64,000 nt of DNA from NCBI RefSeq assembly GCF_003217095.1, contig NZ_QJSR01000001.1, positions 737,716 through 801,715 on the forward strand. Reading direction: 5' to 3'. The stretch's first letter is position 1. Every line of letters begins with the position of its first letter. This DNA comes from Rhizobium sp. PP-CC-3A-592. GTDB lineage: Bacteria > Pseudomonadota > Alphaproteobacteria > Rhizobiales > Rhizobiaceae. The notes under the pieces are model-generated. The model was not told the origin of the DNA. It saw nothing but the letters and a program-made list of their open reading frames with translations, and made no database searches. A program made the translations under genes and the position numbers. Below, one piece after another: positions 1 through 7,780 of this stretch.

Positions 1-663
1 GCGGGCCGCCTGCTTGTTTGCGCCAATCGCATAGGTGAACTTGCCGTAACGGGTGTAGCGCAGGACCACATGCATGATGGCGGCAACGATGAGGAAGATC
101 AGGACGGGCGCAAGCCCCTTGCCGATCGCGGCGAAGCTGTCTGTGGGAAAGCTGATTGGCTGACCTTTGGTGTACCACTTCGCAAAGCCCCGTGCGGTCA
201 CCATCATACCGAGCGTCGCGATGAACGGCGGAATGCGCGAGTAAGCGATGAGGAGCCCGTTGATCGCGCCGCAGACGACGCCGACCAGAAGCCCGGCGAG
301 AACCGGCACGATGACCGGAAGATCCGTCAGGCCGGGATAGAGCGCCCGCTCAAAGGTGCCGACCTGGGCCAGGCTCATGGCGATCATCGCCGTTGCCCCG
401 ACGATCGATCCGGAGCTGAGGTCGATGCCGTCGGAGATGATGACCTGCGTGACGCCGATCGCGATGATCCCGATGACCGAGACCTGCAGGATCATGATGG
501 AAAGCCGCTGCGTGTTGCCGAGGAAGCTCTGCCCCTGCAGGATCCAGCCGAGAATTTCGAATGTCAGCGAGATGCCGACGAGCACCAGAAGGATCGTCAG
601 TTCCGGCGGAACGCGCCGTCGCGTCTGCTGCAGCTGGGGAACGGGTTGCGTGATGGTGTTCAT
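1..663 (-). CDS. Sugar ABC transporter permease, RbsC/inositol type (3' end outside window)
   Basis: Inner-membrane permease of a ribose/xylose/inositol-type importer. The 221 visible codons begin at ATG 663, just downstream of a CTCCTCCC motif on the plus strand that reads as a Shine-Dalgarno on the minus strand. They encode a hydrophilic N-terminus of about 20 residues followed by at least five hydrophobic segments and the permease signature around GINGLLIAYSRIPPFIATLG. The C-terminus, roughly 100 residues for this family, lies beyond the window start. It is the last visible gene of a lacI-binding protein-ATPase-permease row and starts 28 nt after the ATPase stop, which suggests one transcript. 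The family is clear; the substrate is not proven by sequence. Confidence 0.9.
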   Translation of the reverse strand, partial: MNTITQPVPQLQQTRRRVPPELTILLVLVGISLTFEILGWILQGQSFLGNTQRLSIMILQVSVIGIIAIGVTQVIISDGIDLSSGSIVGATAMIAMSLAQVGTFERALYPGLTDLPVIVPVLAGLLVGVVCGAINGLLIAYSRIPPFIATLGMMVTARGFAKWYTKGQPISFPTDSFAAIGKGLAPVLIFLIVAAIMHVVLRYTRYGKFTYAIGANKQAAR

Positions 664-691
664 GTTCGCTGTCTCCTCCCGCGGTGCACGA

Positions 692-2230
692 CTAGCGCGC
701 AGCGAGGTCCATGATCTTGACTTGAGTGGCGTCGGCGCGGTCGAGGACGCCGGACACGCGACCTTCATGCATGACGACGATGCGGTCGCTCATCCCCAGC
801 ACTTCCGGCAGTTCTGACGAAATCATCAGCACCGCGACCCCCTCCGCCGCGAGACCGGTGATAAGCCGATGGATTTCCGACTTGGCGCCGACGTCGATGC
901 CACGGGTGGGTTCGTCGAGGATGAGAATGCGCGGCTTGGTCAGGAGCCAGCGGGCGATCAGCAGCTTCTGCTGGTTGCCGCCCGAGAGGTTCTCGACAGT
1001 CTCGTAGAGGTTCGGTGTTTTCACCCTCAACTGGCGCGCCATGTCCTCTGCAAGCTTGGTCACGGTGGACTGATCGACGAAACCGCCCTTGACGTGCGAC
1101 CGTGTGATCAGCGCCGACTGTATGTTTTCCAGGCAATTGAGGCTCAGAAAGCAGCCCGTCTCCTTGCGATCCTCGGTGAGGAAGGCAAAGCCCTGCGCCA
1201 TGGCGGCGCTCGGGCTCCCGATGGTCACCGCCGTGCCGTTGACCAGGATCTCGCCAGATGTGGCAGGCGTGACCCCGAAGATCGCTTCGGCGACGTTCGA
1301 CCGTTTCGACCCGACAAGCCCTGCAAGCCCCAGGATCTCCCCGCGCCGGAGCGAGAACGAGATGTCGTGGAAAACGCCGGGAATGGTGAGGTTGCGAACC
1401 TCGAGGATGACCTCGCCGATCGGGCATTCGATCTTCGGAAACATGTCGGTGATATCGCGCCCGACCATCATGCGGATGATGTCGTCGCGGTTGACGTCCG
1501 TCGACAGATGGGAGCCGACATATTTGCCGTCGCGAAACACCGTGAACTCGTCGGCGATCTCGAAAAGCTCGTTCATCTTGTGGGTGATGTAGACGATGCC
1601 GATCCCGCGTTCGCGCAGGTCGCGGATGATCGAGAACAGGCCTTCGACCTCGCGATCGGTCAGGGCGGATGTCGGCTCGTCCATGATGAGGATCGAGCTA
1701 TCGTAGCTAACGGCGCGAGCGATCTCGACCATCTGCTTCTGAGCGACCGTCAGCTCCGACACCTGCGCGCGCGGATCGAGCTTGATGCGGAGGCGGGCGA
1801 AAAGATCAGCCGTCATTTCGGCCATCCGGCCGTGATCGATGAGACCGAAGCGATTTTTCGGTTCGCGCCGGATCCAGATATTCTCGGCGACCGTCATCCA
1901 GTTCATCAGGGCAAGCTCCTGATGGATCATCGCGATGCCCTGTTCGAGCGCATCGAGCGGCGACTTCAACGTGACGAGCTCACCGCGAAGGCGGATTTCG
2001 CCGGCATCCGGCTGATAGATCCCGGCGATGATTTTCATCAATGTCGATTTGCCGGCACCGTTTTCTCCCATGAGGGCGTGAACGGTGCCACGGCGAACGC
2101 GCAGCTGGACGTTATCGAGCGCGACGACGCCTGGGAACTCCTTGCGGATACCCTCGATGGCGAGAAGTCCGTGGCGTTCCGTCTCTTCGATGACGTGCTT
2201 GATCGCTTCGGCAGTGCGGGGACTGACCAT
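692..2230 (-). CDS. Sugar ABC transporter ATP-binding protein, RbsA/MglA family
   Basis: Duplicated-ATPase subunit (512 aa) that powers the adjacent sugar permease at the inner face of the membrane. The first domain has Walker [10 protein letters not shown] and Walker [10 protein letters not shown]. The second, degenerate as usual in this family, carries the signature LSGGNQQK and [10 protein letters not shown]. The frame is open further upstream, but ATG 2230 is preferred because GGAGG sits 8 nt before it and the encoded protein then starts close to the normal family N-terminus. It lies 66 nt downstream of the binding-protein gene. Family assignment is firm; the substrate is inferred only from the neighbouring binding protein. 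Confidence 0.92.
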   Translation of the reverse strand: MVSPRTAEAIKHVIEETERHGLLAIEGIRKEFPGVVALDNVQLRVRRGTVHALMGENGAGKSTLMKIIAGIYQPDAGEIRLRGELVTLKSPLDALEQGIAMIHQELALMNWMTVAENIWIRREPKNRFGLIDHGRMAEMTADLFARLRIKLDPRAQVSELTVAQKQMVEIARAVSYDSSILIMDEPTSALTDREVEGLFSIIRDLRERGIGIVYITHKMNELFEIADEFTVFRDGKYVGSHLSTDVNRDDIIRMMVGRDITDMFPKIECPIGEVILEVRNLTIPGVFHDISFSLRRGEILGLAGLVGSKRSNVAEAIFGVTPATSGEILVNGTAVTIGSPSAAMAQGFAFLTEDRKETGCFLSLNCLENIQSALITRSHVKGGFVDQSTVTKLAEDMARQLRVKTPNLYETVENLSGGNQQKLLIARWLLTKPRILILDEPTRGIDVGAKSEIHRLITGLAAEGVAVLMISSELPEVLGMSDRIVVMHEGRVSGVLDRADATQVKIMDLAAR

Positions 2231-2296
2231 GTGCAAACCCTCCAGGATGGGGTTGGGGGAGGCGCGCGTCGCCTCGCCCCATTGTGGCAAAGAGGG

Positions 2297-3238
2297 TTAG
2301 TTCTTCGCCTGATAGTCCTTGAGGTTTGCAGGCGTCACGAGCTCGAAGGGAACGTAGCCCTTCTTCTCGACCGTCTCGCCGCGTGCGATCTTCAGCGCGG
2401 CATCCACGGCACCACGGCCCTGGCCGGCCGCATTCTGGAACACCGATACGTCGAGCTCGCCAGCGGCCATCGATGCCAAGGCATCCTGGGTGGCATCGAT
2501 ACCGGCGACGATGACATCGTCCATGGCGCGCCCGGACGACTTCAGGGCCTGGATCGCGCCGATGGCCATTTCATCGTTGTTGGCAATCACGGCGTCGAAC
2601 TGCACACCGGCCGAAAGCCAGTTCGTCATCAGGTCGGAGCCCTGTGTCCGCGACCAGTTGGCCGTCTGTTCCTCGACGATCTTGATGAAGCTGCAGTCGG
2701 GTGTCGCGAGGACGTCCTTGATATCCTGCGTGCGCATGCGCGCCGCCTGATTGGACAACTCGCCCATCATCACGACCGCGTTCGCTTGGGTCTTGCCCGC
2801 CGCCTTCAGGATCCGGCAGACTTCCTTCGTTTCGAGCGTGCCCGACTCCTTTTCATCGGATGCCACAAAGGCCTGCTTCTCGGGAAGGTCGTCCACATTT
2901 ACCGGCTGCCGGTTGACATAGACCAGCGGGATGCCGGCAGCCGCCGCCGCCTGCGAGAGCGCGACGGTCGCATCGGTATCGACCGGGTTGACGATGATCG
3001 CATCGACGCCGGACGCCACGAAATTCTGCACCTGGCTCAGCTGCTTGCCGACATCGTTCTGCGCGTCCTCGATCTGGAGCGTGACGTCCTTCAGATCCTT
3101 CGAGTAGTCCGTCATGCCGTTGCGAAGAACGGTCAGGAAGTTGTCGTCGAACAGCGCCATCGAGACGCCGATGGTCTCGGCCGAGGCCGTTGTTGCGAGC
3201 ATCGTTGCGAGCGCTGTCGCCAGGAAATATTTCTTCAT
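2297..3238 (-). CDS. Periplasmic sugar-binding protein of ribose/inositol ABC transporter
   Basis: Secreted binding protein (313 aa) with a Sec signal peptide (MKKYFLATALATMLATTASA, cleavage predicted after TASA) and a type I periplasmic binding fold (Peripla_BP_4 type). Characteristic segments are VDAIIVNPVDTDAT, an IPLVYVNR strand and NNDEMAIGAI. ATG 3238 is chosen because the signal peptide starts there and GGAGGAG lies 7-10 nt upstream. The overall sequence resembles inositol-binding proteins of the IbpA type, but ribose or another monosaccharide is not excluded. It is the first transporter gene after the lacI regulator, in the usual regulator-SBP-ATPase-permease order. Confidence 0.9.
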   Translation of the reverse strand: MKKYFLATALATMLATTASAETIGVSMALFDDNFLTVLRNGMTDYSKDLKDVTLQIEDAQNDVGKQLSQVQNFVASGVDAIIVNPVDTDATVALSQAAAAAGIPLVYVNRQPVNVDDLPEKQAFVASDEKESGTLETKEVCRILKAAGKTQANAVVMMGELSNQAARMRTQDIKDVLATPDCSFIKIVEEQTANWSRTQGSDLMTNWLSAGVQFDAVIANNDEMAIGAIQALKSSGRAMDDVIVAGIDATQDALASMAAGELDVSVFQNAAGQGRGAVDAALKIARGETVEKKGYVPFELVTPANLKDYQAKN

Positions 3239-3441
3239 CGGGTTCTCCTCCACTTTATTCGTGTTGCCGCCGTTGCGCGGCTGTTTATGGGCATGCGTGT
3301 CCGATGCCGCTGGCGAACCAGCGGCGGGAAACAAGGATCTTGTTGCGTAAGCGGTGAGCTCCTACCTCGTCACCGCAGGGGGACAATTCCGCAGTCGGCC
3401 CGGCGGGTCAACACGTCATGAGAGGGTCGAGCCGTCATTCC

Positions 3442-3480
3442 TGATAGAAACGTTCTCGCGAGGCTGACGTTTTTCTATCA
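3442..3480 (-). promoter_or_regulatory. Imperfect hairpin between lacI and the binding-protein gene
   Basis: Arms TGATAGAAACGT and ACGTTTTTCTATCA pair with one bulged T and surround a GC-rich loop. The structure starts 6 nt after the lacI stop codon on the minus strand, in the 247-nt gap that must also hold the transporter promoter. It could be a partial terminator or processing stem after lacI, or an operator for the LacI protein. I cannot tell these apart from sequence. Confidence 0.45.
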
Positions 3481-3485
3481 TTCCC

Positions 3486-4514
3486 TCATAGACTTTCAGG
3501 AACCCAGAGAAGGGCCGGAAAGAAGCGCTGCCCAGGGCTTTCGGCCATGCCGTGCTCGATCGTGTGCACCATTGTCGCAATCAGGTCGGCACAGAGTTCG
3601 ACCAGCGGCGTCTGGAAAACGCCCGAGATTCGGCGCTCGAGCAGGGCCTGCCGGGATTCCGGCGTGAGTTCGTTGACGAGGCAGGCGATCTTCTCCGAGC
3701 GCTTGCTCTCCTTCAGCGCCTCGATGGCACCCTCCATACCACCGCCCATGCAGTAGACGCCGACGAGATCGGGATGGTGCGACAGCGTATCCATCAGGAG
3801 TTCATAGGTCAGCCGCCGGGTTTCGAGATTGATATGGGCATCGAGAACCTGAAACTGCGGTGCGAACTCGCGCATGTAAGCGCGAAAACCCATCTCACGG
3901 AGCGAATGTCCGTGAAACCGGTGGCCGCCGAGAAACAGGACCACCTTTCCCGGCGAAGGCGACAGTTTGGAGATCATCCAGGCCGCACTTCGGCCGACCT
4001 TCATATTGTTGGTCCCGAGATAGGCCTCGCGCACGCCTTGCGCCAGATCGGTCAGGAGGGCAAACGTCGGGATGCCCTTGGCTTTCAGCGTCGAGACCGC
4101 GGCCGTCACATCATAATGATCCGGCCCGGTCACCGCGATGGCCGAAACCTTAGCGGCCATGCCGTGCATCAGTTCCGACAGCTCGCTCGGCTCGCCTGAA
4201 ATGGCGTAAGCGATCGTCAGGCTGACATGACGATCCTTTACGGCCGCCGCCGCCGCATTCAACTGTTCGGCAAAAGCCTGATAGAATGGCTGTCGCTCCT
4301 TCCGCAGAATAATGCCGAACCGATAAGACGGCAGATCGGCCATCATGCGCTGACGGATGATTTTAGCGCCGTGAAAGCCCAGCTTCTCCGCCGCTTCGTA
4401 GACCTTTCGCGCAGTCTCCTCGCGAACAGGAAGACGACCGTTCAAAACCCGATCGACCGTAGCAACACTCAAGCTGGCCGCGTGGGCGACATCGGCGATG
4501 GTAGGACGCTTCAT
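3486..4514 (-). CDS. LacI-family transcriptional regulator of the sugar ABC operon
   Basis: Cytoplasmic DNA-binding regulator of 342 aa. Residues 1-50 form the LacI-type helix-turn-helix (MKRPTIADVAHAASLSVATV, then DRVLNG hinge-helix region). The rest is a periplasmic-binding-like effector domain. ATG 4514 gives the canonical N-terminus; no strong Shine-Dalgarno is visible and an upstream in-frame start exists, so the start is slightly uncertain. Being directly upstream of and co-oriented with the binding protein, ATPase and permease genes, it most likely controls them in response to the transported sugar; this is inference from context. Confidence 0.88.
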   Translation of the reverse strand: MKRPTIADVAHAASLSVATVDRVLNGRLPVREETARKVYEAAEKLGFHGAKIIRQRMMADLPSYRFGIILRKERQPFYQAFAEQLNAAAAAVKDRHVSLTIAYAISGEPSELSELMHGMAAKVSAIAVTGPDHYDVTAAVSTLKAKGIPTFALLTDLAQGVREAYLGTNNMKVGRSAAWMISKLSPSPGKVVLFLGGHRFHGHSLREMGFRAYMREFAPQFQVLDAHINLETRRLTYELLMDTLSHHPDLVGVYCMGGGMEGAIEALKESKRSEKIACLVNELTPESRQALLERRISGVFQTPLVELCADLIATMVHTIEHGMAESPGQRFFPALLWVPESL

Positions 4515-4879
4515 TGGGCTACTCGTATTGGAAGATATCACCAGCATGACAGCTTTACGGCAGCAATCCAATCATTGTTGATAGGCCATCACGGCCGCAG
4601 CCTGCGCGCCGACAGCGACCCGAAGAACGGCGTCGTTGGGCGCCAGGATCCCTCGCTTTAAAGAAGCCACCGCTTTTCAGGCCCTAAGAATGCTCATAAA
4701 ATCCGCTCATCTTATAATGACAGCACCTATGAGCGAACTTGGCTCTGATGCAAAAGCAGAGCGTCAATAACGAGCGTTATTCATTTTATACGGGAAACTT
4801 AAACTTACCTGCACGCAGGACTAGACACCCCTCACGCTTTGTCTCATCAAATATGACGGGTGGACGGAGGGGATAGACG
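4515..4879. other. AT-rich intergenic region left of the decayed accessory patch
   Basis: No convincing gene. It holds the presumed lacI promoter, and an AT-rich stretch from about 4,680 to 4,860 that contrasts with the GC-rich surroundings. The 12-bp sequence at 4638-4649 is shared with the tRNA-Gln 3' end (see the separate entry). Confidence 0.5.
4638..4649. repeat. 12-bp direct repeat matching tRNA-Gln 3' region (candidate att remnant)
   Basis: GGGCGCCAGGAT here is identical, in the same orientation, to 6314-6325 inside the 3' part of the tRNA-Gln gene. The two copies bracket the degraded helicase and HipBA remnants. This layout fits the duplicated att core left by an integrase using the tRNA 3' end. 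At 12 bp, coincidence is unlikely but not excluded, and no integrase gene remains. Confidence 0.4.
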
Positions 4880-5649
4880 ATGGACGAGCTGAGCATTGAC
4901 GGGTCGAATGCGGTCGAGGCGTCCGTTTTCGCGAGCAGCCTGTCCGTCGAGGCCATCGACATTGTCGAGGAACGCGCGTCCGAGGTTTTTCGTATCCTCG
5001 TGACGGAAGGCAAGGCGATGACCTTTCTCGCCGGCGCGAAGGGGCGCGAGGTCAAGTCCGAAGATGGCACGGAAGAAGAGCTGATCGAGCTGGCGCTGCC
5101 CGACGATGACGATCGGGACGAGAGCGGCCGGCTCGTGCGCCATGCGGATACGAAGCTCCAGACGCGCATGACACCGGCAGCGTTGCAGAAGAGGCTGCTC
5201 GATCTCTACTTCGACGCCCGGACGCTCGAGGAGGAACAGGGCGTCAACATTCTCTTCCTTGGTCTCGGTACGCTGAAATGGATCGATCCGAAGAACCCGG
5301 CAACGCCATCATCGTCGCCGTCAACTCCGGTGTCATCCAGCGTGATGGAGATTTCCTGCTCTGGCCTGGCGCGTCTGTCCCTCTTCGCGACAGAAGCGTG
5401 GTCACCTCGCCCGGCCTGCGTCGTATCGAGATGCTGCCGCCGATGGAAATCGACGAGGGCCTGAAAACCATCCTCCGCCAGAGCTTCGGCGCGACAAGCG
5501 AAGAAGCGGTCAACGCGGTCTCCAGAGCGCTCGGCTTCACGTCGACCAGCGGGCAGCTGCGGGACCTTATTCTCTCACGGATCAGCCAGCTTCGAGAGGA
5601 TCAGGTTCTGGTGGACGGGAATGGTGTGTTGAGCGTTCGGGAGGACTAG
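4880..5649 (+). pseudogene. Internally deleted remnant of a DUF4011/DUF3320 helicase-family gene
   Basis: The first part (about 4880-5285) encodes a typical N-terminus of large DUF4011 proteins, ending in the block LQKRLLDLYFDAR and GVNILFLGLGTLKW. The reading frame then changes, and 5278-5649 encodes the C-terminal DUF3320-like tail (GDFLLWPGASVPLRDRS, EMLPPMEIDEGL) through to a TAG stop. Family members are usually well over 1,000 residues, so the central helicase part is missing (inferred several kb deleted). A good start exists (GGAGGGGAT before ATG 4880). DUF4011-type helicases occur in reported anti-phage systems, which fits a degraded defence gene. The two flanking homologies are recognised from memory, not by alignment. 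Confidence 0.7.
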
Positions 5650-5674
5650 CGCCCGTCTGCCGCCCTCGGAGGCA

Positions 5675-5875
5675 TCAGCTGGATGCCCTTGCCAGAATGT
5701 CTCCGTCTCGGCGCGGCTGCCCGATGGAAAACGCCCCGGCAGTGTCGCGCCCGAGGCGCAGGAGCAGACCGACAATGTCCTGCGGGGAAACCTTCAACTG
5801 CTGACCGATCTCGGACAGGTGTGTCTCTGGGAGAAGATTGGCGACGGCCATGCTTTCATAGAAGATCGTGGTCAT
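5675..5875 (-). pseudogene. Truncated HipA-like toxin fragment
   Basis: This 66-aa frame contains the block ANLLPETHLSEIGQQLKVS followed by GLLLRLGRDTAGAFSIG, which matches the N-terminal domain of HipA-family Ser/Thr kinases (around the LLP...GRDCAGA region). About 40 residues normally preceding it and the entire kinase domain (more than 300 residues) are absent, so it cannot be a functional kinase. It starts 12 nt downstream of the HipB-like fragment, the normal hipBA order. I read it as a deletion remnant. Confidence 0.6.
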
Positions 5876-5887
5876 GACGGCGGCCGT

Positions 5888-6112
5888 TCAGGAGAAGCGG
5901 GGCAGATAGCCGAGATCGTCATCGGCTGCCGCAGGAGCGCTCTGGACAGCCGCTTTCAGGTCGCCCAGATCGATGCCGACCGTCCGGGCGGCAATCAGCG
6001 CTTTTTCAAGCTGACAGCTGGACTTGCCGTTCTCCAGATCGAACTTACCGTACGGGAAGGATAGCCGCGAATCCTCATTGACTTCCCGATGAGGAAGAAA
6101 TGCGCAAGACAC
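5888..6112 (-). pseudogene. Truncated HipB-like antitoxin fragment
   Basis: A 74-aa frame whose middle part (FDLENGKSSCQLEKALIAAR, then TVGIDLGDL) resembles the end of an XRE/HipB helix-turn-helix domain (ENGKxTxQLxKxLxxLxxLGI). The first helices of the HTH are missing and the N-terminal residues are unrelated. The acidic C-terminus resembles a HipB tail. Its position just before the HipA-like fragment supports the reading. Function is probably lost. Confidence 0.5.
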
Positions 6113-6307
6113 CCTCCTTCATCCCGATCGGTAAGCGCGCCAAAGCTTGGTCGATGATCTCAGGCGCCTCATCCGCCCTGCCGCGCCTCGTGACCGGCTA
6201 CGCTTTCCAGCACGCGAACAGGATGCGGCGTCAGATGCGATGTGGGGGGAGGAAGGTGGCTGAGCGCATCCGCCATGAGACCCAAGCGAGCCATCTCAGG
6301 GAGCGTG

Positions 6308-6382
6308 TGGCTGGGGCGCCAGGATTCGAACCTGGGAATGCCGGTACCAAAAACCGGTGCCTTACCGCTTGGCGACGCCCCA
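6308..6382 (-). tRNA. tRNA-Gln (anticodon TTG)
   Basis: Reading the minus strand from 6382, the gene starts TGGGGCGTCGCCAAG and folds as a cloverleaf. The acceptor stem TGGGGCG pairs with CGCCCCA; the anticodon stem CCGGT/ACCGG encloses the loop TTTTGGT with TTG at positions 34-36; the T arm is CCCAGGTTCGAATCCTGG; discriminator G and an encoded CCA follow. Gln is read from CAA codons. The 3' end faces the degraded accessory patch at 4.6-6.3 kb, the side where tRNA-targeting islands insert. Confidence 0.97.
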
Positions 6383-6617
6383 TTGCCGGCCCGGGTGCGG
6401 TGATGTCCGGGTGTTGGGCTGATAGCAAAGCGTGAGGGCGGGGACAACGGGTAAGTTTGGCCGGGCGTAAGTTTGTCTTGCGGGGGACGTTGGACGGGGA
6501 GCCATGTTTGACCGGGCGTTCCGTTTGCGCGGGCGGCGATTTCGGTTCGGGAATTTTTGGGCTAGGGTCGGCCTTGAAGCGCCCGCGCAGTGCGGGCGTC
6601 TTCGCAAGGAGAGACGG

Positions 6618-6743
6618 ATGGTGGGATTTCGGGCTCGGATGCCGGCGCGGCCGACGGTGATCGGCGACGATGCCGTCGTGGAGCACACTGTGGTCGATGC
6701 CGGCACCGCCCCCATGCGCTTCATCGAGATCGAACGGACATGA
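6618..6743 (+). CDS. Small ORF upstream of and overlapping the MBL hydrolase
   Basis: A 41-codon frame starting at ATG 6618 with AAGGAGA 6-11 nt upstream, a good Shine-Dalgarno. It ends at TGA 6743, overlapping the ATG of the next gene by 4 bp (ATGA), the layout of translational coupling. The peptide is not recognised; it has no signal or membrane segment. It may be a real small protein or a leader frame that couples translation to the hydrolase. Confidence 0.45.
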   Translation: MVGFRARMPARPTVIGDDAVVEHTVVDAGTAPMRFIEIERT

Positions 6744-7684
6744 GCGGCGCGCCCTTGGAGACCGAGGAAGAGCCGCATTTCGAGCGCGCTTTCGAGCCTG
6801 CGCACGGGCAGGCCATCGTCGTTGCCGATGGTGTGCGGCGGTTGACGGTCGATAATCCCGGGCCGTTCACCTTTCACGGCACCAACAGCTATATCGTGGG
6901 GGAGCGCACGCTGGCGGTGATCGATCCCGGTCCGCTGGACGATGCGCATCTGGCCGCCCTCCTGCGGGCGATCGACGGGCGGCCGGTCAGCCATATCCTC
7001 GTCAGCCACACGCATCGCGATCATGCGCCGCTGGCCCGGGTTCTGCAGGCAAAGGTGGGCGGGGTGATCGCGGCGGAGGGCCCGCATCGGCCGTCCCGGA
7101 CGCTTCACGACGGCGAGGTCAATCCGTTTTCGGAAAGCGCCGACATGGATTTCGCGCCCGATCTGGCGCTTGCCGACGGCGCGACCGTCGAGGGCGACGG
7201 CTGGGCGCTGACGGCGCTGGCGACGCCCGGGCATACGGCGAACCATCTCTCCTTCGCGCTCGAGGACACCGGCATCGTCTTTTCCGCCGATCACGTGATG
7301 GCCTGGGCGACGAGCATCGTCGCGCCGCCGGATGGCGCGATGCGCGACTACATGGCCTCGCTCGACAAGATGCTGGCGCGCGGCGACCGGCTCTATCTGC
7401 CGGGCCATGGCGGACCGGTGAGCGAGCCCGCGAAATTCCTGCGCGGCCTGCGCGCCCACCGGCGCATGCGCGAGCGCGGCGTGCTGGAGCGCATCCGCCG
7501 CGGCGACCGGGCGATTTCCGAGATCGTGCAGGCGCTCTATGCTTCCACCGATCCGCGGCTGCATGGGGCGGCGGCGCTGTCCGTGCTGGCACATCTGGAG
7601 GATCTGGTGGAGCGCGGCCTCGTGGTCACCGACGGGCCGCCCGCGCTGATGGGGCAGTACCGGCTGGCGGGGGATCTGCCGTAG
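6740..7684 (+). CDS. MBL-fold metallo-hydrolase, LACTB2-like
   Basis: Cytoplasmic 314-aa metallo-beta-lactamase-fold enzyme. The dinuclear metal motif SHTHRDH lies near residues 97-103, followed by the downstream metal ligands TPGHTANH and FSADHV. The C-terminal 80 residues form a winged-helix-like region (AISEIVQALYA, HLEDLVERGLV) as in LACTB2-type hydrolases and related RNase-like proteins. ATG 6740 overlaps the preceding small frame. Family is certain; the substrate (RNA, thioester or other) cannot be told from sequence. Confidence 0.88.
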   Translation: MSGAPLETEEEPHFERAFEPAHGQAIVVADGVRRLTVDNPGPFTFHGTNSYIVGERTLAVIDPGPLDDAHLAALLRAIDGRPVSHILVSHTHRDHAPLARVLQAKVGGVIAAEGPHRPSRTLHDGEVNPFSESADMDFAPDLALADGATVEGDGWALTALATPGHTANHLSFALEDTGIVFSADHVMAWATSIVAPPDGAMRDYMASLDKMLARGDRLYLPGHGGPVSEPAKFLRGLRAHRRMRERGVLERIRRGDRAISEIVQALYASTDPRLHGAAALSVLAHLEDLVERGLVVTDGPPALMGQYRLAGDLP

Positions 7685-7726
7685 CGCGTCGTTTCTCCGG
7701 CCATGCGGCGTCCATAACCGTGCCTT

Positions 7727-7780
7727 ATACCAAGTGTCGATGATAGAAACCTATAGGTTCCTATCATCGACACTTGGTAT
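7727..7780. repeat. 54-bp near-perfect palindrome between convergent genes
   Basis: Two 27-nt halves (left beginning ATACCAAGTGTCGATGATAG) are exact inverted copies except for one mismatch (A versus G at position 21 of the half). Even the centre AACCTATAGGTT is self-complementary. It occupies the gap between the stops of the MBL hydrolase and the DUF1499 gene, so its hairpin could end transcription from both sides. A diverged copy lies at 8924-8976, so it belongs to a repeat family. Confidence 0.9.

Noticed and set aside
869-3421. Long plus-strand open frame (850 codons) opposite the sugar ABC genes
   Set aside because: It is the antisense shadow of GC-rich genes on the minus strand; composition (Arg/Asp/His-rich) is not protein-like and it spans two gene boundaries.
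6100-6435. 111-codon plus-strand frame across the tRNA-Gln gene
   Set aside because: It runs through the tRNA and has no recognisable protein features; the part before 6,300 could be another remnant but cannot be supported.
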